64,000 nucleotides of DNA from Cyanoderma ruficeps (lineage: Eukaryota; Chordata; Aves; Passeriformes; Timaliidae), in contig VZDJ01000219.1 of the NCBI GenBank assembly GCA_008694505.1, positions 6,160,081-6,224,080 of the forward strand, given 5' to 3'. Every line of letters starts with the position of its first letter. Position 1 is the first letter of the stretch. The notes below the pieces were generated by a model that was not told the DNA's origin, ran no database searches, and was given only the letters and a program-made list of their open reading frames with translations. Shown one piece after another: positions 14,467 through 25,099 of this stretch. A program made the translations under genes and the position numbers.

Positions 14467-14712
14467 CACAGAGTCTTAGAGTGCCCTGATTTGGAAAGGA
14501 TCCACACAGATCACTGAGTCCAACTCCTGGCCCTGCACAGGACAACCTGAGAAATCCCACCATGTGCCTGAGGGTGTCATCCTAAGGGAATTTGGACATT
14601 GTCCAAATGCTCCTCGAGCTCTGTCAGGCTTGATGCTGTGACCATTCCCAGGGGAGCCTGTTCCTGTGCACGACCACCCTCTGGGTGAAGAGCCTTTTCC
14701 TGACACCTTTAT
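14467..14712 (-). repeat. CR1 LINE 3'-end copy, second subfamily (minus orientation)
   Basis: Landmarks on the + strand are CACAGAGTCTTAGAGTG, TCACTGAGTCCAACTCCTGG, a CCCTGCACAGGACAACC block, TCCCACCATGTGCCTGAG, GTCCAAATGCTCCTCGAGCT and CCACCCTCTGGGTGAAGAGC. This is the CR1 type carrying the 'CCAACTCCTGGCCCTGCACAGGACA' diagnostic region. It differs from the 'CCATGGGCAGGGACACC' type seen at 7470 and 62850. Confidence 0.9.
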
Positions 14713-15550
14713 TTGAAGGAGCTGAGATCCTTAAAGCGTTTTCTGCACTCAGGTCTGAGCTCCAAAGGCAGAGGCAGTGTAACCTGCCAGACCAACCCTT
14801 TGGGCTGTGCTAAAGCTCTGCTCCAAGTGCTGGTCGTGACCGCGGAGTCACCTCCTCAGCTAGGAGCCAAGCAATCTTGTTTCTGCTCATTAGCTCTGAA
14901 AGGTTTCTCCATCCATAATAAGAAAGTCATTAGTGTTAAACTTCCGCTGCCAGGTAGGATTGATTTGAAGATTATAACCACTATAAAGGGGGGATTCATT
15001 GCATATACAATGTGTTAAAGTCCTGGCATGCAGGAATTGTTGCTTCAGTGGTTGCCTGTCATCTGTGGAGCTCACCAAAGCTCATCCATGGAGCTCAGAG
15101 AGATGTGGGGCTGCTCAGCAGCCTGGAAGAGCTAGTGAAGAGTGGCTACTTTCAAATGGAAAAGGTAAATTCAAATCAGGAGCATCCTCTGCAGAAGGGC
15201 TGTAATCCCATCCCAGAAGACAACAGAATTGGTGATCTAACATGTCTCCACGCTCTTGTTGCTGTGATATTTTACTAATAAGGTGCACAGCCTAGAGGTC
15301 CTCAGCGTTCAGAGATGTGAAATGCTCAGTGTGGAACCCCCTCTCCAAGGAGGTACCAAGACTGACATATCTTCTCCTGAACGTGGCCCAGAAACCTGGG
15401 TGCTGTTGTGTGGTGAATTCGGCTGATGTGTTCTGCTTCCCCTCCATGGCTGATGTGTCAGTGAATCAGCTATCATGACACTTCTTGTATGTAAAAGTCA
15501 TTTTAGACACGTGTTTTTGGTGTTCATCATATCATTCATCATATAAAGTG

Positions 15551-15551
15551 N
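15551..15551. other. Unresolved base (N)
   Basis: One ambiguous base lies in otherwise ordinary sequence (AAAGTGNATGGATGG). It is an assembly or polymorphism ambiguity with no biological meaning. Confidence 0.95.
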
Positions 15552-16174
15552 ATGGATGGAGGAACCTGGTGAGAAGAATGAGGGATTTGGCTCAGGTCAG
15601 CACATCCAGCCTCAGCTCTGACTCTGTGATGTTACAGGGCAGACCAAAGTGTGTGACAAAGTGAGCATGGAAAGGCAGATATCCAGTAGTTTGCTGTGAG
15701 TATGACCATTGAAGAGGATCAGTCGATTTGGTTTCTCCAAAGAAAAATGCAGAGGGAGAAAACAGAGAGAGAAAGAAGCAACCAATACACCATGTGAACC
15801 ATTCAAAAAGTGGCTAAGATAAATTCATGAAGCCAGGAGAGAGCTGCAGGAATCCCATTATAAACACCTTGTTAAGTTGTATATCAAGAAATCCCCGAGT
15901 TTCCATCTTTATCTCTTTTCCTTAAGTGCATTAGCAGCTGACTTGTCCTTCTGACTACTCCCAGGTCTTTCTGAGACGTTGTTTCCCATTCCATGTGCTT
16001 CCCTCCCCCAGGCTGGGTTTGCTGCATGGGAACACTGATGGAGTGTCCATGTCAGCCCCCCTATAGTTAAAACCAACTCTGTAAGCAAACCTTCATAATT
16101 TTATTTATGACTTTTGGATGAGATAATGGTTTTCCACTTTGAAAAGAAAGCTTGCTACTTCAACATTTATTTTC

Positions 16175-16196
16175 TATAAATGCCATGGCATTTATA
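16175..16196. repeat. 22-bp perfect palindrome
   Basis: The sequence is fully self-complementary around the centre of the NcoI-like CCATGG: a half-site TATAAATGCCA is followed immediately by TGGCATTTATA with no spacer. It lies in an AT-rich stretch (about 16080-16330) upstream of JADE2. It could be a dyad binding site or chance; see the finding. Confidence 0.9.
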
Positions 16197-16934
16197 TTGC
16201 AACAGGAGACTATTCAGTGACATTATCTGATAAATATCGTGTTATACAGCTGCAATTTACAATGCATATATTTTTAACGGTGCTTCTAAGCTAAATTAAA
16301 TGCTTCTAAAATATGGTACTTAAGGAAAACAAATGTCTGTTCTAGCAATTTTGTTTTTCAGAGTGCACTATTTTTTTAAAACCAGATACCATCTTCATCC
16401 TGTCAGGCAGTAAATTATGCACTTGCACTTTCATAAACTCTCCCCTTGGGAACTTAGTCAATGAAATGGAAATGTCTTTTTCACACCCTCCAACTCCAGA
16501 GAAATACAAGGAAATAGCCAACTTGGTTATAAACCGAATGTCTAGAGGGAATCCATATAAAATGTGGATTAATTCAGTCCTGATGCATGTATTGTTTAGC
16601 ATATGTACCATTCACTCAAATGGTGCATTGAGTTGTGACTGGGATCAATAATGTCTCCCCTTTTTTTTTGAATTGGGAGAGTAATTGCATATTCTGTGGT
16701 GGGATGTGCAGGTACAAAGACACCCCCTGGCACTGGACTGTGAACCTCCCTCCCAAGGCAGGACACCTGCAGGAGGAGGAACGCTCTGCCGGCCTGCTCA
16801 GGAGTAAAGCACTTACACTTGGGTGGATCTTTGCTGTGCTGTGGGGTGGGAATGGGCAGGACAAGGGTTTGCAATGGCATGTCCTGCCCGTGGGATAGCC
16901 TTTCATGAGGGAGAGCAGAGCTACTGAGGCAGGT

Positions 16935-16982
16935 GCATTTGATGCTCCCTGTAGGTCCCTTCCAACTGAATTATTCTAAATC
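16935..16982 (+). repeat. Short CR1 3'-tail fragment
   Basis: CTGTAGGTCCCTTCCAACTG followed by AATTATTCTAAAT matches the end of CR1 elements, where '..GGTCCCTTCCAACC' precedes an ATTCTRTG-type tail. Only about 45 bp is recognisable. Confidence 0.6.
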
Positions 16983-17392
16983 TACTTTCACCATCCATCA
17001 CCCAGAACCACAGAGTTTTGCCTGTAGCAGTCAAAGGTCTTCAGATGAAGCCCTGTGTGGTCCAAGGAGTTGTGTTATCCCTTCACCACATCGCGTGTGG
17101 AAAGTGTGAAAAGCCAGAAAAAGGCAGCAAAGGAAAGAAATCCAGGAAGGGAGGTGCAGGGCAGGCTGCTGAGATGCCCAAGGATCCCTCAGAAGCAGGA
17201 GGAGCTATAGCAGCTCTCTGTCTCAGGAAGGACACTGAAGCTGTTCACCTGAGTACTGATGGTCCTCATTTCCCTCAATCTACCTGTAAGAGTCTTCTAA
17301 AGCCCCAGCTCCTCCAGTCTGGGGAATGCATGAAATGTGAGATGTATTAGATGCATTTGGCCATAGCAGCAAACTAAGAGAAAACAAGAAAA

Positions 17393-17416
17393 TCAACAGC
17401 AACAACAACAACAAAA
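17393..17416. repeat. (CAA)n microsatellite
   Basis: Five to six CAA units follow an interrupted AACAGC start. This is a short simple repeat with no coding context. Confidence 0.85.
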
Positions 17417-20400
17417 GAATCTTGAAATTTGGCAGAAAAAAATGCAGTGCAAGCCTCACAAGAACGTGAGTGTCTTTGCAAAAAGCCACTTGCGGATGCA
17501 TTCCTTAAAGGTAATCCCTTCAGACAGTGTGAGGCTGCCATTTCTTTGAAAGATATTAAAGCAGCTGTTGCTAGAACACAGAGAATTACTGAGCTAGCTG
17601 TCAAGGGATGGACATTTGTAATGCTATATCTACTTTTCTTTTTTTAATTTACAGTTTATTTTGATATCAAATTTCCAGCTACTGAAGGTAATTGAGACTG
17701 CAAACAAAATCTCACTATCCACTGATCTGCCAAATCAAATTTTTTTCTCCTGTAAGTATAGTTTTTTTCCTTAGCTTCAGAGAGGAAAAGAATTATGCAG
17801 AATGAATGAGAAAGAAAAGGGATTAGTTTCTATAATGACCATAGCAGCCATCTCTCCCTTGATCTGTCGCAGTTCATCCTTGAAGATGCGAATGATTATT
17901 ATTGTAATTTAGAACAGAGCTTGTCCATTTTCCTTCTGCTGCATCTGCTTACTACTCTCCAAATTAACACATATTTTAATAAAAAATAAATATCCTGACT
18001 ATAGCTGGGATATTGGATGACCCCAGCTGGGATATGGATGCAGCAAGGTTCTTATCATCTTTATGTTGCCCTCTTGGAATGACTGTGCACTGCCCTGGTC
18101 CTTGAAAGGAATTAAAGTAACCATGAGGCTTTCTTGACGACTTCTGGACACCAGAGGCCTTAAAAGAGGGCATCTAAGACACTAAATTCACAGCTGTGTG
18201 TCTCCTGTGCTGTTTTTAAGTGGTGTGGTGTTTCTGAGGGATCTCTAGGAACTTCCTGTTCCTGGAGCAGCTCCCTGCTCCACCATGGTCCTCCCACAGG
18301 CAGCACCAGGGCTGGGGGGGTGCCACAGCAGGAACGGGCAAAGGGAGCCGAGCTTCCCTCGGGTTCTTTTCACTAGCTAATGTCAGAAGATGGAATAGTC
18401 CTAAAGATCTTCAAAATGACATTGCATTTTTGCTGTCTGTGGGAACTACTTGCATTCCCATGGACCAGTCCCACCCATCTGGTTCTTCTGTACTGTGGCA
18501 ATCAAATTTGATGCCAACATGGGCAACAGGGTTTTCCTCCTTCTCTCTCTTGTCTACACTGAGGTTTTCACTGGTCCCAGCTCTTACTGAGAGGTTTTTT
18601 CAAATCAAAGTGTTGAAGATGAACTATTTCATATGCTTTTTCTCCTGAAGTTGCTTTAACAGTTTTGTAGCTCTAAGGTGAGCCAATTTAACCCTAAAAT
18701 CCAAATATTCACATCTAATCACTCCAGCAGGATGCTCCTCCAAGGTGGGAAAGTGGCCCTGAGGTGACAGCTCTGCAGCATTTTGGGGGACTCAGGGTAA
18801 GTGACGGGATTTAACTCTGCAGAACTCATACAAAACTCAGAGACTCTGTCCTTCACTTCAAAACATCTGTTAATTCTACTTGCATGCTCATCATCGAAAG
18901 GCTGCCTATATTTTTCCTTTCAGGTTTGAGAAAATAAGCACCGGTGAAGGAAGATGAAAGAGAAATGTTGCTGGTTTCTTCCCTGGAGATCGTATTTCTT
19001 ACTTGTTGCATAACTGCTTATTTTAGCATCAATCAGCCAAGCCTTTGTTGTGCAGACAATTCTGTCCTTTTAAAGGATTTGTGCAGTATTGTTTCTTCCA
19101 AAATGCCCTTTTTTTTGTTTTTATTATTAGATTTATTTCCTCTCTTAGCAAACGCCAACTGACAACACCCTGCAACACCCTGTCAGAGCTCTTCATAAGT
19201 GTTACATAAATGTCATACTATGTAAACTGAGTGCTGGATATAACATATACATACATATATATGGCCTTTTGGAGAACCATCCATCAGGTGCCATCTCTGT
19301 GTGTGTCACATTTATGCATTTGTACACAAGCTGTGTTGAAGTGTGCATATCTGGTAGCCAAAAACCTATTAAAGGGAGTACTCCAAAAGCAGAAATGTCC
19401 GAACTCTTGTCAGTGCCACTAATCTACACCCTTTTGTTAAAGCAGAACAAGACTTTAATTGCATGATCAGATCCTCTTTTCCTTCTGCATCGCTGTGTGT
19501 GCAGTGAGATGGTCAGCGAGGGGCTCAGCAATGCCTATTGTTCAGCACATGAGCCCAGGCAGAGCACATTATTCAGCACATTATTCCCATGTCTGACCAC
19601 TTTTGGATTTCACAACAGCAACAGGAAATACAGCTCCAATATTTCTCTGTGCAGTTTTCAAAGCAGAGCAAGGTGCTCATGTTCTGGATGGTAAAAATGT
19701 ACTGAGGGGTTGTGACTAGGCATGCTGTGGACCTGCCATGCCATGCCATGACCTTCTTTAGAGGTGTACTCCAGAAATCCTGGAGAAATGCCCCAGAGGG
19801 TGGTAAGGCTGTAGCATGCTGTAAAGGACCAGAGCAGGCACCTGCAGGTTCCTCAAAAGACAGAATTATTAATTTTCTCATGGCTTTTTCTATAGAGCTT
19901 TCCACTACACTGCCTCAGTGCTTCAGCACCTTCATTAATCTTCCCCAAACACTCATTCTGAAGATGGGTCAGAGCGACACATGGATGGATTAAGGTCAGT
20001 TTTGACTAATTCAGGGTACTCCATCTGAAAAGCATAACGTCTGCGTTTTCAGAGCATTTAACATGATACAGCACTTCATACATGCAAGCACAGCACCCAC
20101 TGCTTCCAGCTGCACAAAGATGGATGCCAGCAATTCAGGCTAAAGGTTTCCAGCCACACACCCGCAGTGTGGGCAATACAGCCATCGGCAGCCACAAGTT
20201 TGGGTTAATGACTTGTAGTGTTGCACAGCCTGCGGCAAGGGCACGGAAAGAATCTGCTTCTTTGGGAGAGTTTTATCCTTTTGTCACAGTCTATCTGTGT
20301 CTTGTAGCCCTTGCATAGCTCCTCGGGCAGTTTTGGTTATGCAGATAAAATGAGGATCTGGCCAAAGTTTGTTTCCTTTTTGACTTACAGAGCAGATCCG

Positions 20401-21333
20401 TGCTGTGCAGGTGTCACAGAGAAATCAGATTGTGACAGTGTAACTAAGAACCGCATTAGATCATGTGTGCACAGGAAAATCTCCAGAAATTGGTATGGAA
20501 TGCCTCACTTTGGACACTTCTGATGTCCGGACCAGGTAACACAGTGACCCTCACAATATCCCTTAAGGCAGACTGTGCTACAGATGAGGTGGGATCTGTA
20601 GGAGAAGTCCTGTCAAGGACTTAAAGACAGGGGCTGTGCTCATGAATCCCACTGCTCTTGTAATCCCAGGAAATGCTTTTCAGCCAGTAGCTGATGTCTC
20701 CTGTTCCCCAGGGAGCTGCTGAGAGAGCTCTGAGCACCTGAAGCAGTAGCTGCCTGAAGAGCAGCATTTTGAGATTTCAGCTGCCAGAACTGGGCATGTT
20801 TATTGCTGTGTGGTGAACAGCTCTTCAAAACCCAGTAACATGACTAATTTGGGTGGATTTATCTAAAGACCATAAAAGTCTGCTTCATGCCAAATTTGAA
20901 GACCCTATTTCCAGTGTTAGTCCTAAGAACTACAGCAAGTCCAAGAATGACCGAAGTGATGCTCTTCTCCTACTCTGCTTTCATCCTTGGAAGTGCCAAA
21001 GGACTTGGAACGTTCGGAAAGCATCCAGTACAGGCTGCCAAAGCAGAAAGTTACAGCCTAATTCATTCACGTTTGGTAATTTATAAGGAGCCACAACAGG
21101 GATGTGAGTTGGGGAGCATCTGGCTATTGCTGCTCTGGTTCCTAATGGTTTATAATCGGTAATTCACAGTTTTAGAGCTGACCAGCTTAACGAATTGTAA
21201 GAGATGATGGCAGATTGTCACTGAAAGAGAGTCTTTAACTTGAGTTTTAATCTTCTGCAGCAATGGTTTAAAACAGTGCAAGCCAACTTCTGAAGGGCCC
21301 CTGGGAGTTGGGGAAGACGTATGCTGCACATCC

Positions 21334-21372
21334 AATTATTATTATTATTATTATTTTAATTTTAATTTAAGA
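21334..21372. repeat. (ATT)n microsatellite with AT-rich tail
   Basis: About seven ATT units grade into TTTTAATTTTAATTTAAG. It lies directly 5' of the JADE2 CpG island and marks the change from AT-rich to CpG-rich sequence. Confidence 0.9.
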
Positions 21373-21885
21373 AGCCGTTTCTATCCCGACAGCACTGCTG
21401 TCGTTGTTTTTAATCCTGCGGAAAACAGCTGGCAACAGGCAGCCCTGAACCACCCAGAGCCCCAAACACGCGTTTGGGGAGCGCACAGCAGCCGCCTCAT
21501 CCCGCCCGGAGTTGGGCGGCAGCCGCGCCGCTCCGCACCTCTCCGCGGAAACTCTGCCAAGTTTTTTGGGGGGAACACACACATACACACACACGCACGG
21601 CTCCGGGGGACTCTTCTGTGGCAGTCGCATCCCCAGCCCCGCCGTTCCTCGCCCCTCCGGAGCGGCCGCGGTGCGGGCGCGGAGGCTCTGCGTGTCCCCC
21701 CCGCACACCCCCCGGCGGTTCCCACGCCCCGCGGCCGCGGAACTTCGCTACGCGGGTGCGGGAGGGAGGGAGCAGCTCCGCACCCCGGCCCCCGCCCGCC
21801 CCGCGATGGGCAAGAGCCGTCTTTTTGACGCAGGAGAAATGGCAAATTTTAAGTACGTCATTAATATGGCGCCAAAAGCCTTGGT

Positions 21886-21930
21886 TTCTTTTTTTTTTTT
21901 TTTTAAAGTATACCCTTTTTTTTTTTTTTN
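21886..21930. repeat. Poly-T tracts with an unresolved base
   Basis: Two T homopolymers (about 17 and 19 bases) are separated by AAAGTATACCC, with an N at 21930. They interrupt the CpG island. Such homopolymers are prone to sequencing error, so the local length is uncertain. They cause the phenylalanine/lysine runs in overlapping open frames. Confidence 0.9.
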
Positions 21931-22111
21931 CCATTATCCGTCCCCGCTCCGAAAGTCGCTTCCCCGCCTCCCTGCCGGAGCCGGAGCCCGGGCGGCGGCG
22001 GGGCGCGGAGCGCCGGAGGAAGTGCGGGGTGAAAAAGAAAGAGAAACAGGCGGGCAGGGCTTGCCCGGCCGCGGTGGAGCGGCCATCTCGGCTGGGAGCG
22101 GGGCCGCATCC

Positions 22112-22138
22112 ATGGAGTTACCGGGCGGGCGCTCCTAA
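22112..22138 (+). other. Upstream ORF (8 codons) in JADE2 leader
   Basis: ATGGAG opens a frame of eight codons (MELPGGRS) closed by TAA, upstream of the predicted exon 1 donor. Context CATCCATGG has C at -3, so initiation would be moderate at best. It is relevant only if the transcript starts 5' of it. Confidence 0.4.
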
Positions 22139-22166
22139 GGAGGGCCCGGGCGGCGCGGCCCCGGCA

Positions 22167-22181
22167 ATGACACCGTATTGA
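22167..22181 (+). other. Upstream ORF (4 codons) in JADE2 leader
   Basis: ATG ACA CCG TAT TGA encodes MTPY and ends 113 nt before the exon 1 donor. The -3 base is G (GGCAATGA), acceptable for initiation. Its short length would allow reinitiation at the JADE2 start after splicing. Functional relevance is inferred. Confidence 0.45.
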
Positions 22182-22307
22182 GCCGCCGAGGGGGCTCTCC
22201 CGGCCGGGGACTGCGGGAGCATCCCCCGCCTCCGCCTCCTCCCGCCTGTCACCCCAGAGACCGGCGCAACTCCGGGCGGACACTCCTGGCCAAGGTAAAG
22301 GCTCGGC

Positions 22308-22332
22308 GGGGTGGCGGCGGGAGCGGGCTGGG
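22308..22332 (+). other. G-quadruplex-capable motif at start of intron 1
   Basis: Four G runs of at least three (22308-22311, 22319-22321, 22325-22327, 22330-22332) with loops of 7, 3 and 2 bases lie on the non-template strand about 13 nt after the exon 1 donor. This fits the standard G4 pattern and the GC-skewed first-intron G4s common in vertebrate genes. Formation is not shown by sequence. Confidence 0.55.
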
Positions 22333-24724
22333 TTTGCAGCGGATGGTTATTTTGCAGCTCCCCCTGCTTTTGCTGTATTTCTCTCTTTTTTTTATTATTT
22401 ATTTTTTCCCCTCCCTCCCCCGGCTGCCGGGCGGGGGATGTGCAGCATTCCCGGGGCGGATGGCGCACGGTGGTCACTCTCCTTTGGAAGTGCGGGAGGA
22501 AGGCGGCGGGGGGACGTAAACAAGAACTTTTCAAGGCTCGGTTCGCCGCTTCGTCCCTTTATTCCCCGAATTAATGACTGCGGCAGCGGCCCCGCGCCCT
22601 GCCCTGCCCGCCGGGAGAGGAGGGGACGCCGGGGCGCCCCGCGGGGCTCGGGCGGGCAGCGCGGGCTCGGCGGGCGGCAGCGCGGGGCCGGGCAGCGCGG
22701 TCGGGAGCGGCGCGGCCGCGGGCGCGGAGCGCTGCGCGGGGCCGGGATGGCGGTGCCCGGGGGCGTGGCGGCTGCCGGCTCCCGCCTGCCCTCCCCTTCC
22801 TCCCCCCTTCCCTCCCTACCGCGGGGCTTTCCCCGCCGCCTTTCCCCGCCGCGCCGCACCGCTGGCTCCCGGGGCTGCCGGGCCCGGAGGCACCGCCGCT
22901 TCCCCCGCGGCATCACCCGCGCTCGGAAACATCCCGCGTCCCTCCGCGCCGTTGTCTCTCCGGGCCGCCCCCCCCTTTCTCTGCCCAGACACCTGCCCCC
23001 TCCCCAGGCTCCCTGCTGCATCCTTCGGGGAAGCCGGCGGCGCCTCCGCCGCGCTCCTGCCCCTTCCCCACCTGCCGAGCCGTTCCCGGTCGGGATGCGG
23101 GGCTGGGAGCGCCCCCCCGGCTGCCCCGCGCCCGGGGTGGGAGCAGCGAGCTGCAAGTTGGGAAGCGCTGCAAAGGCGGGAGGCTGCTGAATTGTCAACC
23201 TCGATCGCAATTAGGGGGAAAAAAAAATTATCTCCGTACCTATACGTTTTGAGCGCTTTTTTGAGTGGGAAGAGAAGGATGGTATGGCATTCACAGGGAA
23301 GATTCTCAGTGCTTTTTCGGCCCCCACAGTGAAAATTGTTTTGAAGGGCTTGAGCAAGGACTCTCCGACCGTTTGGACATTTCTAAGAGGCGATTTTGCT
23401 TGAGGGAAAAAAAAAATGATCTGATCTCAGCCTTCTCCCCAGGGGTAAGGATCCCAGCTTTTAGGAATGGTGTTTGACCTTTAAGCATTTATTGGCTACT
23501 GGGGTTAAAATAAGCTTGAGATAGGAGTAAAAATAGCTTGCAGAAAGGTTAAATCGAAGGTTAAATTTGTTTTTCTTAGGAAAATTGAGGCTGATGTTCA
23601 AAAATGTAGGCTTGGAGCAAAGGATGGAGGGTACACGTTAGGGGGTCTGTAGGCAGGAGATGCAATTCCTTTAAAGTATTGATGGCTGCTAATAGTGTTT
23701 GACACCCAAGTTCTGAAAGTTGGTGGGTGGGTGGTCCTTCAAATCAGGTCTGGTCTTTACCTTTCTGCGCGTTTTCATCTTTCACAGAGATTGGAGTGTC
23801 TGTAGCTCCTGTTGAGTTCCTCTTGAGTTTTTGATACTCAGGTGACCTGCAGGATGGGGCAGCCAGCTGTGGGCATGGAGCTGTGCCCGCTGTCCCTTCT
23901 CATGCCCTATGTCCCTGCCTGCACCTTCCCCCACCAAGGCAGGGGTGGCCCCAGTGCCCTCAGTAACCTTTCTGATTACCTGTGCTCTGTCTGGGCTTGC
24001 CAAAGGAAAAATAGATAATTAGAAGGTAACGAGTCAGAAGAGGCAAGTAAAGTTACAAATGTGAGTAGTAAAGAAAAAAAAATCCCCTTGCAGATGTGGA
24101 GAAAGGCAGAGCACAGGAAGTAAACGAGGGCTTGTTTTGGTTTAAATTGAAATGAGATTAAATTTTGCCCTGGGGAGCCAAGCCTGCAGAGTTGGTATGG
24201 AGGAGAGGAGGGATGGCTTGCTCCTCACCTGGGCACCTGAGCTTTTGCTGGAAAGCTGGGGCTGGCAGCAGCCTGTTGAGGAGGCGAGGGACAGACGAGC
24301 CCTGGCAGGCAGGGGCAGGCTCCTGCTGCCCAGAGAATGGTTATTCTAGGTACCAGGATCCTGCCCTTTAGCATTTACACTTTGCAGGGCTACCAGGGAG
24401 GTTAGGAAAAGCTTCCTCCCAGATGTAGGGGCTGAACAGCACGATTGCTGCGAGTCGTCTTGGCCCCGCTGCTGTGCATCCTTTGGTCCAAAAGTTTGCT
24501 CTTCTGTTACTATGAAATTGGGGCTGTGCCAATTTGGGGGATGCTGCTGTTCTCTCAGAGCCTCCTGTAGCAGCACTTGGCTCCGGAATTTGTTCGTGGG
24601 AAAAGGCGACGGGACGAGGACAACCCTCCCACGGTGTTACAGACTGGGGCGTTCCAGCCCTCCACCCTTTTTATTACACTTTCTAACAACTGGCTGGTGT
24701 TCCTAGACAGAGGGAAAAACACAT

Positions 24725-25045
24725 TTAAGGCAGAGGAGAAGCGCTGAGGGGAAGCGTCGGGAGCAGCCGCGGGGCTCGGTGTCAGCCGGCGGGCACCGGC
24801 ACCGGGGCGGCTCCGGGACGGGGTCCCCGGCGCGGGGTCGGTGACCAGAGCCGTGTGCGTGCCGCTGGGGGCACTATGTTCTGTTTGTGTTCCTATTTCT
24901 GGGCTGGAGGAACAAACAGGGAAGTGGTTTTTCTGCAGTCTCATTGCAGCTCACAAACAGAGCACATCATTCAGCCGGTGTTGCTCACAGCGTCAGAGGT
25001 GACGGCGCGGGGACCGAGCGCGGCGCATCCCTCAACCTGCGGGGA
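24725..25045. promoter_or_regulatory. Second, smaller CpG-rich islet in intron 1
   Basis: The stretch GAAGCGTCGG...GCCGCGGGGCTCG...CCGGCGGGCACCGGCACCGG continues to GGTCCCCGGCGCGGGGTCGG, with a trailing group GACGGCGCGGGGACCGAGCGCGGCGC. Together these give CpG density far above the flanks, which are CpG-poor. It sits about 2.4 kb after exon 1 and 3.7 kb before the first coding exon. It could be an alternative promoter or an unmethylated enhancer. No strong splice donor follows it closely, so an alternative first exon is not supported by sequence alone. Confidence 0.55.
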
Positions 25046-25077
25046 GGCTGGGGAGAGGTGATGACCAAATCCTTTTC

Positions 25078-25099
25078 CTTTTTTTTTTTTTTTTTNTTA
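25078..25099. repeat. Poly-T tract with unresolved base
   Basis: About 17 T residues with an N at 25096, in JADE2 intron 1. Homopolymer length is unreliable here. Confidence 0.9.

Larger units (their letters stand above)
1..21400. other. Upstream intergenic region, no recognisable exon
   Basis: I see no recognisable coding exon in these 21 kb on either strand. All open frames are short, lack conserved motifs and do not join through consensus splice sites. I looked for UBE2B- and CDKN2AIPNL-like sequence, because these genes lie upstream of JADE2 in human, and recognised none. What can be described is listed separately: CR1 and MIR-like fragments, a (TG)n/(TA)n microsatellite, a pyrimidine tract, a (CAA)n run, a 22-bp palindrome and a single unresolved base at 15551. 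The rest is moderate-GC unique sequence that could contain enhancers or non-coding RNA, but the sequence alone does not show this. Confidence 0.7.
21950..22294 (+). other. JADE2: Probable JADE2 exon 1 (5' UTR), 5' end uncertain
   Basis: The 3' boundary is placed at 22294, where GGCCAAG is followed by GTAAAG, a good splice donor. Joining this exon to the coding exon at 28753 gives CCAAG directly before ATGG, with purine at -3 and G at +4, a favourable Kozak context. JADE2 in other vertebrates also begins with a non-coding exon. The 5' limit is arbitrary, placed just after the poly-T tract. If transcription starts upstream of 22112 the leader contains at least two short upstream ORFs (22112-22138 and 22167-22181). 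A second donor-like site (GGG|GTAAGG at 23444/23445) could define a longer or alternative first exon. Confidence 0.6.
21420..23200 (+). promoter_or_regulatory. JADE2: CpG-island promoter of JADE2
   Basis: GC and CpG density rise abruptly near 21420 and fall again near 23200. The island carries many GGGCGG/CCGCCC (Sp1-type) boxes, a motif cluster at 21854-21877 (CRE-half TACGTCA, YY1-like AATATGGCG, E2F-like GGCGCCAAAA), and the probable exon 1 splice donor at 22294/22295. I see no TATA box at a convincing position, so dispersed initiation typical of CpG-island promoters is likely. The exact transcription start cannot be read from sequence. The long open frames through this island on both strands reflect GC-rich, stop-poor sequence, not protein genes. 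The function is inferred from position upstream of the first coding exon. Confidence 0.85.

Noticed and set aside
22395..23332. Long open frames on both strands (271 codons minus; 250 and 252 codons plus) within the CpG island
   Set aside because: They are Arg/Ala/Pro/Gly-rich products of GC-rich sequence that lacks stops in several frames at once. No domain, splice structure or homology is visible.
23395..23450. Donor-like GGG|GTAAGG at 23444/23445 as the true end of exon 1
   Set aside because: It lies outside the densest CpG sequence and gives a poorer join to the ATG (GGGG/ATGG) than the 22294 donor. Kept only as an alternative.
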